A stretch of DNA of 30,144 bases from Pseudomonadota bacterium (lineage in GTDB: Bacteria; Pseudomonadota; Alphaproteobacteria; Sphingomonadales; Sphingomonadaceae): the NCBI GenBank assembly GCA_023458055.1, contig JAEXAW010000024.1, positions 1-30,144 of the forward strand. Reading direction: 5' to 3'. Within the stretch, counting starts at the first letter, position 1. Every line of letters begins with the position of its first letter. Positions 1-7,859 of the stretch are shown in pieces. A program made the position numbers and the translations under genes. The notes beneath the pieces were generated by a model. That model made no database searches and was not told the DNA's origin. It saw only the letters and a list, made by a program, of their open reading frames with translations.

Positions 1-7
1 CGCTAGG

Positions 8-300
8 TCCTCCCCGTTGCGCAGCAATGGGGAGGGGGACCGCCGCCGCAGGCGGTGGTGGAGGGGTCGCGAACGCAGTGAGCGGGCGACCTTTCCGGCA
101 AGCGGAGCGCCTTGTGGGCAGCCACTCGCCCCAAGCAGCGGCCTCCTTGTCCATATCACTCCGCCGCCGCGTAAACCGTTCCGGCGCCGCTGCGCGTCGC
201 CGACCCCTCCGTCACGCACCTGGCGGTGCGCGCCACCTCCCCATCGCTCTGCGAGCGACAGGGAGGAGCCTTGGCCTCACGACAGGGAGGAGCGTTGGTC
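8..300. repeat. Palindromic intergenic repeat, copy 1 of a direct pair
   Basis: This copy is about 293 bp and is followed directly by a second, highly similar copy at 309-602. It opens with a hairpin (CTCCCCGTTGC, GCA, GCAATGGGGAG), continues with GGGGACC, a small GC hairpin and GGTGGAGGGG, and ends with a TCCCCATCGCTC/GAGCGACAGGGA hairpin and two GACAGGGAGGAG motifs. The same head architecture recurs at 29144. Long open frames cross it, but they are GC-bias artefacts with low-complexity Arg/Pro/Ala translations. I see no gene in 1-646. Confidence 0.85.
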
Positions 301-308
301 GCGCGAGT

Positions 309-602
309 TCCTCCCTGTTGCAAAGCAATGGGGAGGGGGACCGCCAGCCGGAGGCTGGTGGTGGAGGGGTCGCGAACGCAGTGAGCGGGCGACCTTTCCG
401 GCAAGCGGAGCGCCTTGTGGACGGCTGCTCCCGCCAAGCACCAACCTCCTTGTCCATCTTACCCCGCCGCCGCGTAAACCGTTCCGGCGCCGCTGCGCGC
501 CGCCGACCCCTCCGTCACGTCCCTGACGGGACGCGCCACCTCCCCATCGCTCTGCGAGCGACAGGGAGGAGCTGTTGCCTCGCGACAGGGAGGAGCTTTA
601 GT
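309..602. repeat. Palindromic intergenic repeat, copy 2 of a direct pair
   Basis: This is the second copy of the element at 8-300, offset by about 301-303 bp. The long block from GGTCGCGAACGCAGTGAG through the GGAGCGCCTTGTGG motif is essentially identical in the two copies. They differ mainly in the short hairpin loops and in a ~20-bp stretch after that block. It ends about 45-55 bp before the first gene, so any promoter for that gene lies in or just after the repeat. Confidence 0.85.
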
Positions 603-658
603 CAGGCCCTCCAAAAAACCGCTTTCCTACTAGTTTTCTGGCCCTTATGCTCCGGATC

Positions 659-1000
659 ATGACCTCTTTCCGCGCCCTGCTTCTCACCCTCTGGCTCATC
701 CTTGTCGCTTATACCGGCTTCGTTATCGCGCGACACGGACTTGGGCTTTTGCCGGTTTTCTTTGGCGATATCGGCAAGCTTGCCTGGCCGGGGCAGTTTA
801 ATCTGGACTTCCTCTGCTTCCTCATCCTGTCCGCGCTCTGGACCGCGTGGCGCAGCGGCTTTTCGGGGAAGGGGCTGGCGCTGGCGCTGGTGGCGTTTTT
901 TGGCGGGGCGGGCTTTTTGCTCCCCTATCTTCTCTACCTGACCGGGCGCGAGCGCGGCGATATGCGCGCAGTACTCTTGGGGGTGCATCACCCAAATTAG
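659..1000 (+). CDS. Small membrane protein (DUF2834-like), unknown function
   Basis: A protein of 113 residues with three hydrophobic segments, at about residues 5-25, 48-65 and 72-95, so it is most likely an inner-membrane protein. The middle carries WPGQFNLDF and AWRSGFSG, which recall small DUF2834-type membrane proteins; that family link is from memory and uncertain. Starts are possible at 647 and 659. I prefer 659 because the hydrophobic segment begins right after it; neither has a clear ribosome site. No function can be assigned. It lies just upstream of rmuC in the same direction, 39 bp away. Confidence 0.6.
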   Translation: MTSFRALLLTLWLILVAYTGFVIARHGLGLLPVFFGDIGKLAWPGQFNLDFLCFLILSALWTAWRSGFSGKGLALALVAFFGGAGFLLPYLLYLTGRERGDMRAVLLGVHHPN

Positions 1001-1039
1001 CACTTTCATACATTATGTGTTCCATCTATGTTCGCGTCC

Positions 1040-2458
1040 ATGACTGATCTGACCCTTGCCCTCATCGCTCTTGCTCTTGCCGCAGTCGGCGCTCTTGTCG
1101 GCTGGCTGATCGGCGGGCGCGGGGCGGGGTCGCTCAAGGCCGAGCGCGACCTGCATCTCGATAATTTCAAGCGCGCCATTGTCGATCTGGAAGCCGTCGA
1201 CCGCGAGAAGGATGAGGTAAAGTTGCGGCTCGCCTCGCTGAGTGCGGAGCGCGAGGCGCGCGAGATCGCGTTTCAGGAGCGCATCGCCGAACTCCAATCG
1301 GCGCGGGAGGTGATGGCCAACCAGTTTTCAAGCGTCGGCGCGGAATTGCTCGACAAAGCGCAGGCGGCCTTTCTGGAGCGCGCCAACCAGCGCTTCAAAC
1401 AGTCGGAAGAAACTTCCGGACAGGAATTGAAAGCGTTGCTCCAGCCGGTTTCCGACCGCTTGCGCCAATATGAAGAGCAGGTGCAAAAGATCGAGGCCGA
1501 GCGGCGCGAGGCTTATGGCAATCTGGCAGGGCTGATGGACCAGATGCGCGCCGGACAGGATCAGGTCCGCACCGAAGCGGCACGACTGGTCAACAGCTTG
1601 CGCAATGCGCCCAAAGCGCGGGGGCGCTGGGGTGAGCAGCAATTGCGCAATGTGCTCGAACAATGCGGGCTGTCGGAACATGCCGATTTCCAGATGGAGG
1701 TCAGCCAGACGCAGGAAGATGGCGCGCGGCTCCGGCCCGACGCGATCGTGCGCGTTCCCGGCGGCAAGTCGCTGGTAATCGATGCAAAAGTGTCGCTCAA
1801 CGCCTATCAGGATGCGTTCGAAGGCGATGAGGAGGTGCGCCGCCAGCATCTCGCCAACCACGCCTCGGCGATGAAAACCCACGTCAACCAGCTCGGCACC
1901 AAGGCATATCAGGACCAGTTTGACGACACGCCCGACTATGTCATCATGTTTGTGCCGGGCGAGCATTTCCTCTCGGCCGCGCTCGAGCAGGACCCGGATT
2001 TGTGGGATTATGCCTTTGGCAAACGCGTGTTGCTGGCGACCCCGACCAATTTGATCGCAATTGCGCGCACCGTCGCGGGGATCTGGCGGCAGGAGGCGCT
2101 GGCCAAGGAAGCCAAGCAGGTCGCCATGCTCGGCAAGGAAATGCACGAACGGTTGAGCGTTGCGGCGGGGCATTTGAAGCGCATGGGCGGCGGGCTCGGC
2201 ACCGCGGTCAATGCCTATAACCAGTTCGTCTCCTCGTTCGAGCAGCGGGTGATGGTGACCGGGCGCAAATTTGCCGACCTCAACGTCGAAACCGGCGGCA
2301 AGGAATTGAGCGAACTCGCCGCAGTCGACGCGCTGCCGCGCTATGCCGAAACGGAACAGCCGGGCCTTCCCGGCGTTGGCTCGGAAGACCGGACCGCTGA
2401 CGGTCCGCAGGATGACAAGCTGGTGCGGCTCGCCGCGCCCGACACAGGAGATCATTGA
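1040..2458 (+). CDS. rmuC: RmuC family DNA recombination protein
   Basis: A protein of about 472 residues, the usual length for RmuC. It has one N-terminal membrane segment (residues ~3-23), a long charged coiled-coil region (~30-180), and the C-terminal RmuC nuclease-like domain, with the conserved stretches RGRWGEQQLRNVLEQ, KSLVIDAKVSLNAY, FVPGEHFLSAA and LATPTNLIAIARTVA. In E. coli RmuC limits recombination at inverted repeats; its biochemical activity is not settled. An ATG at 1028 is an alternative start. The next gene begins on the last base of the stop codon (TGATG), which suggests translational coupling. Confidence 0.93.
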   Translation: MTDLTLALIALALAAVGALVGWLIGGRGAGSLKAERDLHLDNFKRAIVDLEAVDREKDEVKLRLASLSAEREAREIAFQERIAELQSAREVMANQFSSVGAELLDKAQAAFLERANQRFKQSEETSGQELKALLQPVSDRLRQYEEQVQKIEAERREAYGNLAGLMDQMRAGQDQVRTEAARLVNSLRNAPKARGRWGEQQLRNVLEQCGLSEHADFQMEVSQTQEDGARLRPDAIVRVPGGKSLVIDAKVSLNAYQDAFEGDEEVRRQHLANHASAMKTHVNQLGTKAYQDQFDDTPDYVIMFVPGEHFLSAALEQDPDLWDYAFGKRVLLATPTNLIAIARTVAGIWRQEALAKEAKQVAMLGKEMHERLSVAAGHLKRMGGGLGTAVNAYNQFVSSFEQRVMVTGRKFADLNVETGGKELSELAAVDALPRYAETEQPGLPGVGSEDRTADGPQDDKLVRLAAPDTGDH

Positions 2459-3225
2459 TGAAGCGTTCGCTATTTACCCTGACCTTGCTTGCCGCAACGG
2501 CGCTGGCGGGATGTGGCCGTTCGGAATCGGTTGATAGCTTCAAGCCCGACCGTGCCGAGGAAAAGGTTGCGGTGGCCGAACCCAAGGATGCGGCGCGCCC
2601 GGCGGCCGATGCCAAGGCGGACGGAATTGCCGAGACCGCAATCGCGCCCAAGGATGAATGTGCCAGCGACCCGGCCTTTGTTGCCTATCGCACCAAGCTG
2701 GCGGCGGCGGTCAAAGCGAAGAATTTCGAGGCGTTGAAACCGCTCGTCGACCCGCAGATCAAGCTGGATTTCGGTGGCGGCGGCGGCCTTGATTTGCTCG
2801 GCGAGCGGCTGGCCAAGGGCGTCGAAGGTGCGCTTCCAACCCGTCCGCACTGGGACGAGCTTGCCGAAATCATGACGCTTGGCTGCGCCCTCGATGATGC
2901 CGGCAAAGCGGCGACCATGCCCTACGCATTTGCGCGGCTGGGAGGGCGTGACGGGTTTGAAACGATGATCCCGCGCCGCGACGGCATCACCCTCTACAAG
3001 ACCGCCGATGCCAAGGGGGAGGCGGTCAAAACCCTGCACTGGGAGCCGCTCACCATGACCGGTCCTGCCAACGCGAAGGACGATTTTGTCGCGGTCAAGC
3101 TCGATGATGGGACCACCGGTTTCGTCCGCCGCGCCGACGCCCGCCCCGCGCTCGACTATCGCGCGTTGTTCAACAAGGACGAGGATGGCAGCTGGAAAAT
3201 GACCGCGTTCATTGCGGGGGATTGA
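2458..3225 (+). CDS. Lipoprotein with C-terminal SH3-like segment, unknown function
   Basis: A protein of 255 residues with a lipoprotein signal (MKRSLF, hydrophobic core, lipobox LAGC), so it should be lipid-anchored in the envelope. The ATG at 2458 overlaps the rmuC stop by one base and has AGGAG eight bases upstream, which fixes the start. After a charged linker there is a domain of about 110 residues with one Cys near each end. The C-terminal part (LYKTADAKGEAV, then DDGTTGFVRRAD) looks like a bacterial SH3 repeat, which often binds cell-wall peptide. The call as an exported lipoprotein is firm; the function is not known. Confidence 0.8.
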   Translation: MKRSLFTLTLLAATALAGCGRSESVDSFKPDRAEEKVAVAEPKDAARPAADAKADGIAETAIAPKDECASDPAFVAYRTKLAAAVKAKNFEALKPLVDPQIKLDFGGGGGLDLLGERLAKGVEGALPTRPHWDELAEIMTLGCALDDAGKAATMPYAFARLGGRDGFETMIPRRDGITLYKTADAKGEAVKTLHWEPLTMTGPANAKDDFVAVKLDDGTTGFVRRADARPALDYRALFNKDEDGSWKMTAFIAGD

Positions 3226-3235
3226 TTGAAAACCT

Positions 3236-3271
3236 CGTCATTGCGAGCCGCTCCGCAAGCTCGCAATGACG
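3236..3271. repeat. Perfect 13-bp inverted repeat between convergent genes
   Basis: CGTCATTGCGAGC at 3236-3248 pairs perfectly with GCTCGCAATGACG at 3259-3271 around a 10-bp loop. It lies between the convergent lipoprotein and META-domain genes. There is no T-run on either side, so a Rho-independent terminator is doubtful. The CGTCATTGCGAG motif is common in dispersed intergenic repeats of many bacteria, so it is more likely a REP-like element or an RNA 3'-end stabilising stem. Confidence 0.75.
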
Positions 3272-3308
3272 GTTAAGGATGCAAAGGTGGCGCGGGGAGC
3301 GCGGGCGG

Positions 3309-3734
3309 TCAGGCCCGGATCAAGCCCAACTGCCGGGTGCGATCCCCCTTGAGCCAGAGGATGCCATCGCTGCCGATGCTCGCTTCAACAGGAGTTTCGG
3401 TAAGCGCGCCGATCTCGCTTTCAAATCCGGCAAGCGGCGGCGGGCAGCCCATCCGGGTCGAAGCAAGACCGCCGAAGCTGATCGTCGCACCGCTCATTTT
3501 GTAAGGACCCGACATGCGATTGCACCCGACGCTCAAATCAAGGCGGCCCTCCGTAAAGTTAGCCGTGGTCGCGCGGACCTGATCGGCGGTGAGGCGGACA
3601 TCATTGACCTGCATGATCTTCCAGCTGGTGCCATCAAGCTTGATCCCCGTCGGCGTCGAGGGAGCAATGGTGCTGCAAGCGCCGAGTGCAAGGGTCATCA
3701 CCGCGCCAAGGGCAAGCGTCATGCTGTGCTTCAT
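3309..3734 (-). CDS. META-domain (HslJ-like) lipoprotein
   Basis: A protein of 141 residues with a lipoprotein signal ending in the lipobox LGAC. The rest is one META domain (HslJ family), shown by LDGTSWKI, VGCNRMSGPY and GGLASTRMGCPPPL. The start at 3734 is chosen because AGGAG stands eight bases upstream; an upstream start at 3761 would only add a short non-signal extension. HslJ proteins are small envelope proteins linked to heat or antibiotic stress in E. coli, but no general biochemical function is known. The gene upstream (3791-4528) carries a related domain, so the two look like local paralogues. Confidence 0.88.
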   Translation of the reverse strand: MKHSMTLALGAVMTLALGACSTIAPSTPTGIKLDGTSWKIMQVNDVRLTADQVRATTANFTEGRLDLSVGCNRMSGPYKMSGATISFGGLASTRMGCPPPLAGFESEIGALTETPVEASIGSDGILWLKGDRTRQLGLIRA

Positions 3735-3790
3735 TCGAAATCTCCTTTGTGTGTGAGGCATATATGCTCGACCGCTTAATTGGTTGCCGA

Positions 3791-4528
3791 TCAGTGATTG
3801 CGGACCAGTTCGATGACCACACCGCGGCTGCCGAGGAGGGTGATGCCACCCTGGCGGGTGTAGCGCAGGTGCAGCGGTTTGGCGAAAGCTTGGGTCAGCG
3901 TCGCTTCATATTGGTCAAGCGGCGCGGGGCAGCCTTTGCGCGTTGCGGCGAGGCCGCCATCGACGGTGAGACCATGCTGGCTCGCCCGCCAGTTGCCCCA
4001 CATCTGGTTGCACCCGACGGTGACGGTGAGGCGCTTGGCCTCGAAGCGCATGGTCGCGCCGCTGCTCGCCGGCAGTGTCGCATTGCCAATGCGGCTGATG
4101 CTCCATTGGGTGCCGTCGAGTTTGACTGGCGGCAGGATCGGCCCGCCGCAGCCCCGCACCGTGCCGCTGTTGGTGGTCACACTGACGGTCTGGGCAAAAT
4201 GGCGGTCGGCCATGGTGTCCGCGCATTCGCTGTTGGTGATGTCAACGCTGAGCGCTTGATCGCCGCTACCGCCGGCATAGCGCATCCCGGCGGTGGTGCG
4301 GGTCGCCTGCGTCACCGGCACCCTGATCTGCGTCGCGCCATAATCGCCTGCATAGCTGAGCCGACCGGGCGTGATTTCGAGCGTCCAGCCTGGCTCATTG
4401 CCCATCGCCAGCCACGCGCCTTTTTCGGCGCCGTCGGGGAGGAGGGCGGGCGTTGCCGGAACCGTGGCGCAACCGCCGAGCAGGAGCGTTGCGGCAAGGG
4501 CGAGCGAAGCGGGGATGGATCGGGTCAT
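3791..4528 (-). CDS. Lipoprotein with 'GNEPGW' domain plus META domain
   Basis: A protein of 245 residues with a lipoprotein signal (lipobox LGGC). Residues ~35-130 form a domain that opens with MGNEPGWTLEI and has a Cys pair, as in COG3650-type predicted envelope proteins. Residues ~135-245 are a META/HslJ domain (LDGTQWSI, VGCNQMWGNW, GGLAATRKGCPAPL). The META part aligns well with the neighbouring 3309-3734 product. Their spacing of 56 bp and common strand suggest an operon with this gene first. The function is unknown; envelope stress is an inference from HslJ. An AT-rich stretch at ~4605-4660 could hold its promoter, but I could not identify boxes with confidence. Confidence 0.85.
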   Translation of the reverse strand: MTRSIPASLALAATLLLGGCATVPATPALLPDGAEKGAWLAMGNEPGWTLEITPGRLSYAGDYGATQIRVPVTQATRTTAGMRYAGGSGDQALSVDITNSECADTMADRHFAQTVSVTTNSGTVRGCGGPILPPVKLDGTQWSISRIGNATLPASSGATMRFEAKRLTVTVGCNQMWGNWRASQHGLTVDGGLAATRKGCPAPLDQYEATLTQAFAKPLHLRYTRQGGITLLGSRGVVIELVRNH

Positions 4529-4676
4529 GCGCCTCTTTTAGTCGGCCAAAGATGGCAGGGCAATGAACCGGTTTCGGCTGACAGGACAAAGTTGGATTTA
4601 CTTCGTCTTCCCCGGAAAAGCGGGAAGGACGGGGTTAATTTTAGAGTTCTTTTAATGAAGGACGAAACAAGTCCTC

Positions 4677-4710
4677 CGTTCGCCTCGAGCGAAGTCGAGC
4701 GGCCTGAACG
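4677..4710. repeat. Short palindromic repeat, copy 1
   Basis: This element contains CTCGAGCGAAGTCGAGCG, flanked by CGTTCG on the left and the partly complementary CCTGAACG on the right. The same core is found at 17363-17390, so it is a dispersed repeat and not a site particular to this gene. It lies in the 222-bp gap between the double-domain lipoprotein and the RNA methyltransferase. Confidence 0.7.
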
Positions 4711-4750
4711 CTGCGTTACAGAACTGGGCGAGCGCCGCGGTGCCGCTTCG

Positions 4751-5572
4751 TTACCCCCGCCGCTGCTGGTTGAGCACCTCATAGGCCATCACTGCGCACG
4801 CAACCGCGGCGTTCAAACTGTCCGCTTTCCCCAGCATCGGCATTTTGACGAGGAGATCGCATTCGGCCTCATAAGCGGGGGGCAGGCCTTGCGCTTCATT
4901 GCCGATGAGGAGGAAGGTCGGCGCCTGATAGCGCGGATCCTGATAATCATGGGTGGTGTTGAGGCTGGTGCCGACCAGTTGGCCCGGCCCTTGGCGCAAC
5001 CAAGTGACGAAATCCGCCCAGCGCGCCTGCGTGACCGACTGGGTGAAAAGCGCGCCCATGCTCGCGCGTACCGCTTCGACCGAGAAGGGATCGACGCAAT
5101 CATCGACGAGGATCAACCCGCCCGCGCCAACCGCATCGCCGGTCCGCAGCACCGTGCCGAGATTGCCCGGATCGCGCATTGCCTGCGCCACAATCCAGAT
5201 ATTGGCCGAAGCGCGGTCAAGGTCTGCCAGTGGGGTCAACCGGTCAGGATACACGCCGACCAAGGTTTGCGGATTATCCTTGCCCGACAATTTGGAAAGG
5301 ATGTCCCCGGTCGTCTCGATCACATCGCCGCCCGCTTGCTGCGTCGCGGCGATAAGTTCGGCGGCGAGCGGATGGTCGGCACTGCCGCCCGCATAAAACA
5401 GCATGTCGGGGAGCGCCCCCGCCTCGCGCGCTTCGGTCAGTATGCGCAATCCTTCGGCGAGAAACAGGCCTTCTGCCTTGCGGTGCTTTTTTTCGCGCAG
5501 GGATTTGACCCGTTTGACCAGCGGATTGGAAAAGCCGGTGATAAGCCTATGGCCGCGCGCGTTGGTTTCCAT
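4751..5572 (-). CDS. TrmH/SpoU family RNA 2'-O-ribose methyltransferase
   Basis: A protein of 273 residues of the SPOUT superfamily, which methylates ribose 2'-OH groups in tRNA or rRNA using S-adenosylmethionine. An N-terminal substrate-binding domain begins with NPLVKRVKSLREKKHR, and the catalytic domain carries the three SpoU motifs: RDPGNLGTVLRTGDA (motif 1), LIGNEAQGLP (motif 2) and MPMLGKADSLNAAVA (motif 3). The target nucleotide cannot be read from the sequence. The ATG at 5572 begins just before the conserved region; a TTG at 5599 that overlaps the HPr stop codon is an alternative. It is the last gene of the PTS block. Confidence 0.92.
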   Translation of the reverse strand: METNARGHRLITGFSNPLVKRVKSLREKKHRKAEGLFLAEGLRILTEAREAGALPDMLFYAGGSADHPLAAELIAATQQAGGDVIETTGDILSKLSGKDNPQTLVGVYPDRLTPLADLDRASANIWIVAQAMRDPGNLGTVLRTGDAVGAGGLILVDDCVDPFSVEAVRASMGALFTQSVTQARWADFVTWLRQGPGQLVGTSLNTTHDYQDPRYQAPTFLLIGNEAQGLPPAYEAECDLLVKMPMLGKADSLNAAVACAVMAYEVLNQQRRG

Positions 5573-5595
5573 GGGAGGTGCGGTCGGCGGGAGGA

Positions 5596-5874
5596 TCAAT
5601 CCTCGCCGAAACTATCCTTGACGAGGCCGACCAGCTTCAACAGCGCTTCGTCCGCGCCTTCGCCCTGGGTGTGGATGGTGATGCTGTCGCCCTTGGCCGC
5701 GCCGAGCATCATCAGCCCCATGATCGAGGTGCCGTTGACCTTGGACCCGTCCTTTTCAACCTCGACCGAAACCGAATCGGGCAGTTTCGATACGACGGTG
5801 ACGAATTTGGCACTGGCGCGCGCGTGGAGGCCACGCTGGTTCGTGATTTCTACGGTTTCGCTGCATTCGCTCAT
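5596..5874 (-). CDS. ptsH: HPr phosphocarrier protein (nitrogen-type PTS)
   Basis: A protein of 92 residues, the full length of HPr. The phosphorylated histidine is His17 in GLHARASAKF, and the regulatory serine matching Ser46 is Ser50 in NGTSIMGLMML, which HprK would modify. It would relay phosphate from enzyme I to the EIIA encoded just upstream. With no sugar permease nearby, this is a regulatory PTS. The ATG overlaps the EIIA stop codon by four bases (ATGA), so the two are translationally coupled. Confidence 0.96.
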   Translation of the reverse strand: MSECSETVEITNQRGLHARASAKFVTVVSKLPDSVSVEVEKDGSKVNGTSIMGLMMLGAAKGDSITIHTQGEGADEALLKLVGLVKDSFGED

Positions 5875-6275
5875 GCATGACTCCCCAACAGTTCAGACGC
5901 GACCGAGATATATTTTTGGCCTGCTTCTTTGGCCGCGCGCACCGCATCGGCAACACTCATCGATTTGCGCGCGCCATCAAGGCGGATCAGCATCGGCAGG
6001 TTTATGCCGGCGATCACCTCGACATTGCCCTGATCCATCAGCGAAATGGCGAGGTTGGAAGGCGTTCCGCCGAACAGGTCGGTCAGGAGGATCGCGCCCT
6101 TGCCACTATTGACCTTGCGGATCGCCGCCGCGATTTCCTCGCGCCGTTCTTCCATATTGTCGTGCGGCCCGATGCAGACGCACTCAATTGCTTTTTGCGG
6201 ACCGACGACATGCTCCATCGCGACGAGAAACTCGCTCGCCAGGCGGCCGTGGGTTACCAATACCAAACCGATCAT
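5871..6275 (-). CDS. PTS EIIA component, mannose family
   Basis: A protein of 134 residues matching the EIIA-Man fold. The phosphorylated histidine is His9 in VTHGRLA; LLTDLFGGTPSN and the GINLPMLIRL stretch are also typical. The ATG at 6275 removes an implausible 60-residue extension. Alphaproteobacteria often carry a single regulatory EIIA of this type together with HPr and HprK but with no EIIB or EIIC; that is what is seen here. It follows rapZ by 31 bp and overlaps HPr by 4 bp. Confidence 0.95.
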   Translation of the reverse strand: MIGLVLVTHGRLASEFLVAMEHVVGPQKAIECVCIGPHDNMEERREEIAAAIRKVNSGKGAILLTDLFGGTPSNLAISLMDQGNVEVIAGINLPMLIRLDGARKSMSVADAVRAAKEAGQKYISVASELLGSHA

Positions 6276-6306
6276 GGAATTGCTCTTATCACTGAAAATA
6301 TTTGGT

Positions 6307-7272
6307 TCAAGCGGCGTCGCTGGAAACGGTGGCACCCACAGGCTTCTGATCTTCATAACCTGCCGTTGTATCAGGGATTTCATCCTTACCGGAGGTGGCA
6401 AGATTACGGTGCGAAATGGTCGGTGCAAAACCGTGATCGCGCAGGAACTGGCCAACGCGCTCGGTCACATGGACGGAACGATGCCGCCCGCCGGTGCAGC
6501 CGAATGCGACCGTCACATAGCTTTTTCCTTCGGCCTGATAGCGGGGGAGAAGCGTCAGCAGGAGTTGCTCAATTTGCCCAACCACGCCTTCATACGCCGG
6601 ATCCTGGGCGACATAAGCGCCGACTTCGGGGTCGAGTCCGGTCATCGGGCGCAGCTTGGCATCCCAATGCGGGTTACGCAGAAAACGCATGTCAAAAACC
6701 AAGTCGGCGTTGCGCGGGATACCACGGGCAAAGCCGAAACTCATTACATTGAGGATCGGCCCGCCATTGGCTTTTTCGGCAAAACGCTGGCGGATTTCCT
6801 GTTGCAAGTCGTTGGTGGTGTAATTGGTGGTGTCGACAATATGATCCGCCCAGCGGCGCAGCGGCGCGGTCATCTCGCGGTCGCGCGCGATGCCGTCGGC
6901 GGCAGGGCGATCCTGCGCCAGCGGATGACGGCGGCGGGTTTCGGAAAAACGGCGTTCAAGTTCGCTCCCCGAACAATCCACATAGAGGGTCGTCACATCA
7001 TGACCCATGCGGTCACGCAGCCGCTTGATGCTGCGGACGATCTTGTCGGCGTTAAAGCCGCGGGTGCGGCTGTCAATGCCGACAGCGAGCGGACGGTCAA
7101 TGGCATCGCCTTCGGACAGGGGCGTGTCGAGCAGCCGGTCGAGCAGACGCAAGGGAAGGTTATCGACAACCTCCCAGCCCATATCTTCGAGCGCGCGCAA
7201 CGCCGTACTCTTGCCAGCACCAGCAAGGCCCGTGACGAGGAGGATGGTTTTGGTCGGTTGAGGGGCGATCAT
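6307..7272 (-). CDS. rapZ: RapZ-type nucleotide-binding protein (YvcJ family)
   Basis: A protein of 321 residues. The N-terminal P-loop is GLAGAGKS at residues 15-22. The C-terminal domain carries FGFARGIPRNADLVFDMRFL and the motif CTGGRHRSVHV, typical of the family. In E. coli RapZ is an RNA-binding adapter that controls glucosamine-6-phosphate synthase through small RNAs; whether this applies in alphaproteobacteria is not known. The ATG at 7272 overlaps the hprK stop by four bases, which fixes the start against longer open frames. Its place between hprK and the EIIA gene points to a regulatory link with the PTS. Confidence 0.95.
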   Translation of the reverse strand: MIAPQPTKTILLVTGLAGAGKSTALRALEDMGWEVVDNLPLRLLDRLLDTPLSEGDAIDRPLAVGIDSRTRGFNADKIVRSIKRLRDRMGHDVTTLYVDCSGSELERRFSETRRRHPLAQDRPAADGIARDREMTAPLRRWADHIVDTTNYTTNDLQQEIRQRFAEKANGGPILNVMSFGFARGIPRNADLVFDMRFLRNPHWDAKLRPMTGLDPEVGAYVAQDPAYEGVVGQIEQLLLTLLPRYQAEGKSYVTVAFGCTGGRHRSVHVTERVGQFLRDHGFAPTISHRNLATSGKDEIPDTTAGYEDQKPVGATVSSDAA

Positions 7273-7745
7273 AGTGAAGCACTCGGTTTGGGACGGGGAG
7301 TTTTTGGAGCTGGCTTGGCCGCGAGCGCAGCGCGCAATGCCCATTCGACCTTTACTGGCGCGGAGGCTTCATATGCGTTGAGCCGCATCTGCGAGATGGT
7401 GATGCCGGCGAAAGTTTCGCTATGCTGATCCATCGGGAACCGTTCATAAAGTTCGGTCAGCCGCACGATGAGCTCAACCGGCGCCTGTTTAACCGCAGGA
7501 CATTCGACAATGCCAAGCCCGCGAATCTCGAGCTGGCCGCTGATTGTCGCAGGCGCGCTGGCCATCAGCCCGTCGCCGCTCCGGGTGAGCATGGTCTGGT
7601 CATCGCTGACGAGCGAAGCACCGCGGTCGATCAAGCGGAGCGCAAGGTCGGATTTACCCGCCCCGGACGGCCCGGCGATCAACACAGCAACGCCATCAAT
7701 CGCGACCGTGGTAACATGAATGGTTTCGGAGGAGAGGATCGTCAT
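7269..7745 (-). CDS. hprK: Short HPr kinase/phosphorylase
   Basis: A protein of 158 residues that contains only the catalytic C-terminal half of HprK. The P-loop is GPSGAGKS at residues 25-32, followed by LVSDDQ (the general-base region) and the family motif IRGLGIVECPAV. Gram-positive HprK is about twice as long, with an extra N-terminal domain; the short form is normal for alphaproteobacteria, so this is not a truncated gene. It should phosphorylate Ser50 of the nearby HPr. The start at 7745 is preferred over a TTG at 7781, which would add residues that do not look conserved. Confidence 0.94.
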   Translation of the reverse strand: MTILSSETIHVTTVAIDGVAVLIAGPSGAGKSDLALRLIDRGASLVSDDQTMLTRSGDGLMASAPATISGQLEIRGLGIVECPAVKQAPVELIVRLTELYERFPMDQHSETFAGITISQMRLNAYEASAPVKVEWALRAALAAKPAPKTPRPKPSASL

Positions 7746-7859
7746 GGTCTTGGTTCGAGGTGTAGGGGGTTTGTCCGCCAAGTGCCAGAGGAATTGGCGC
7801 GTTGGGGGGAAATGGGAGCGTCAGTCTGTCTCCCTAGCGAGGGCGGGTGGAGGACCGCA

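Noticed and set aside
17..662. Two long overlapping open frames across the repeats (169 and 211 codons)
   Set aside because: They lie wholly in the repeat pair, give low-complexity Arg/Pro/Ala translations, and repeat the same peptide in each copy. No ribosome site or conserved motif.
3686..6112. 808-codon open frame on the plus strand
   Set aside because: It is antisense to five good minus-strand genes (META lipoproteins, methyltransferase, HPr, EIIA). High GC content produces such frames.
7269..7745. Truncated hprK pseudogene
   Set aside because: The short form with only the kinase domain is normal for alphaproteobacteria, and the P-loop and family signature are intact.
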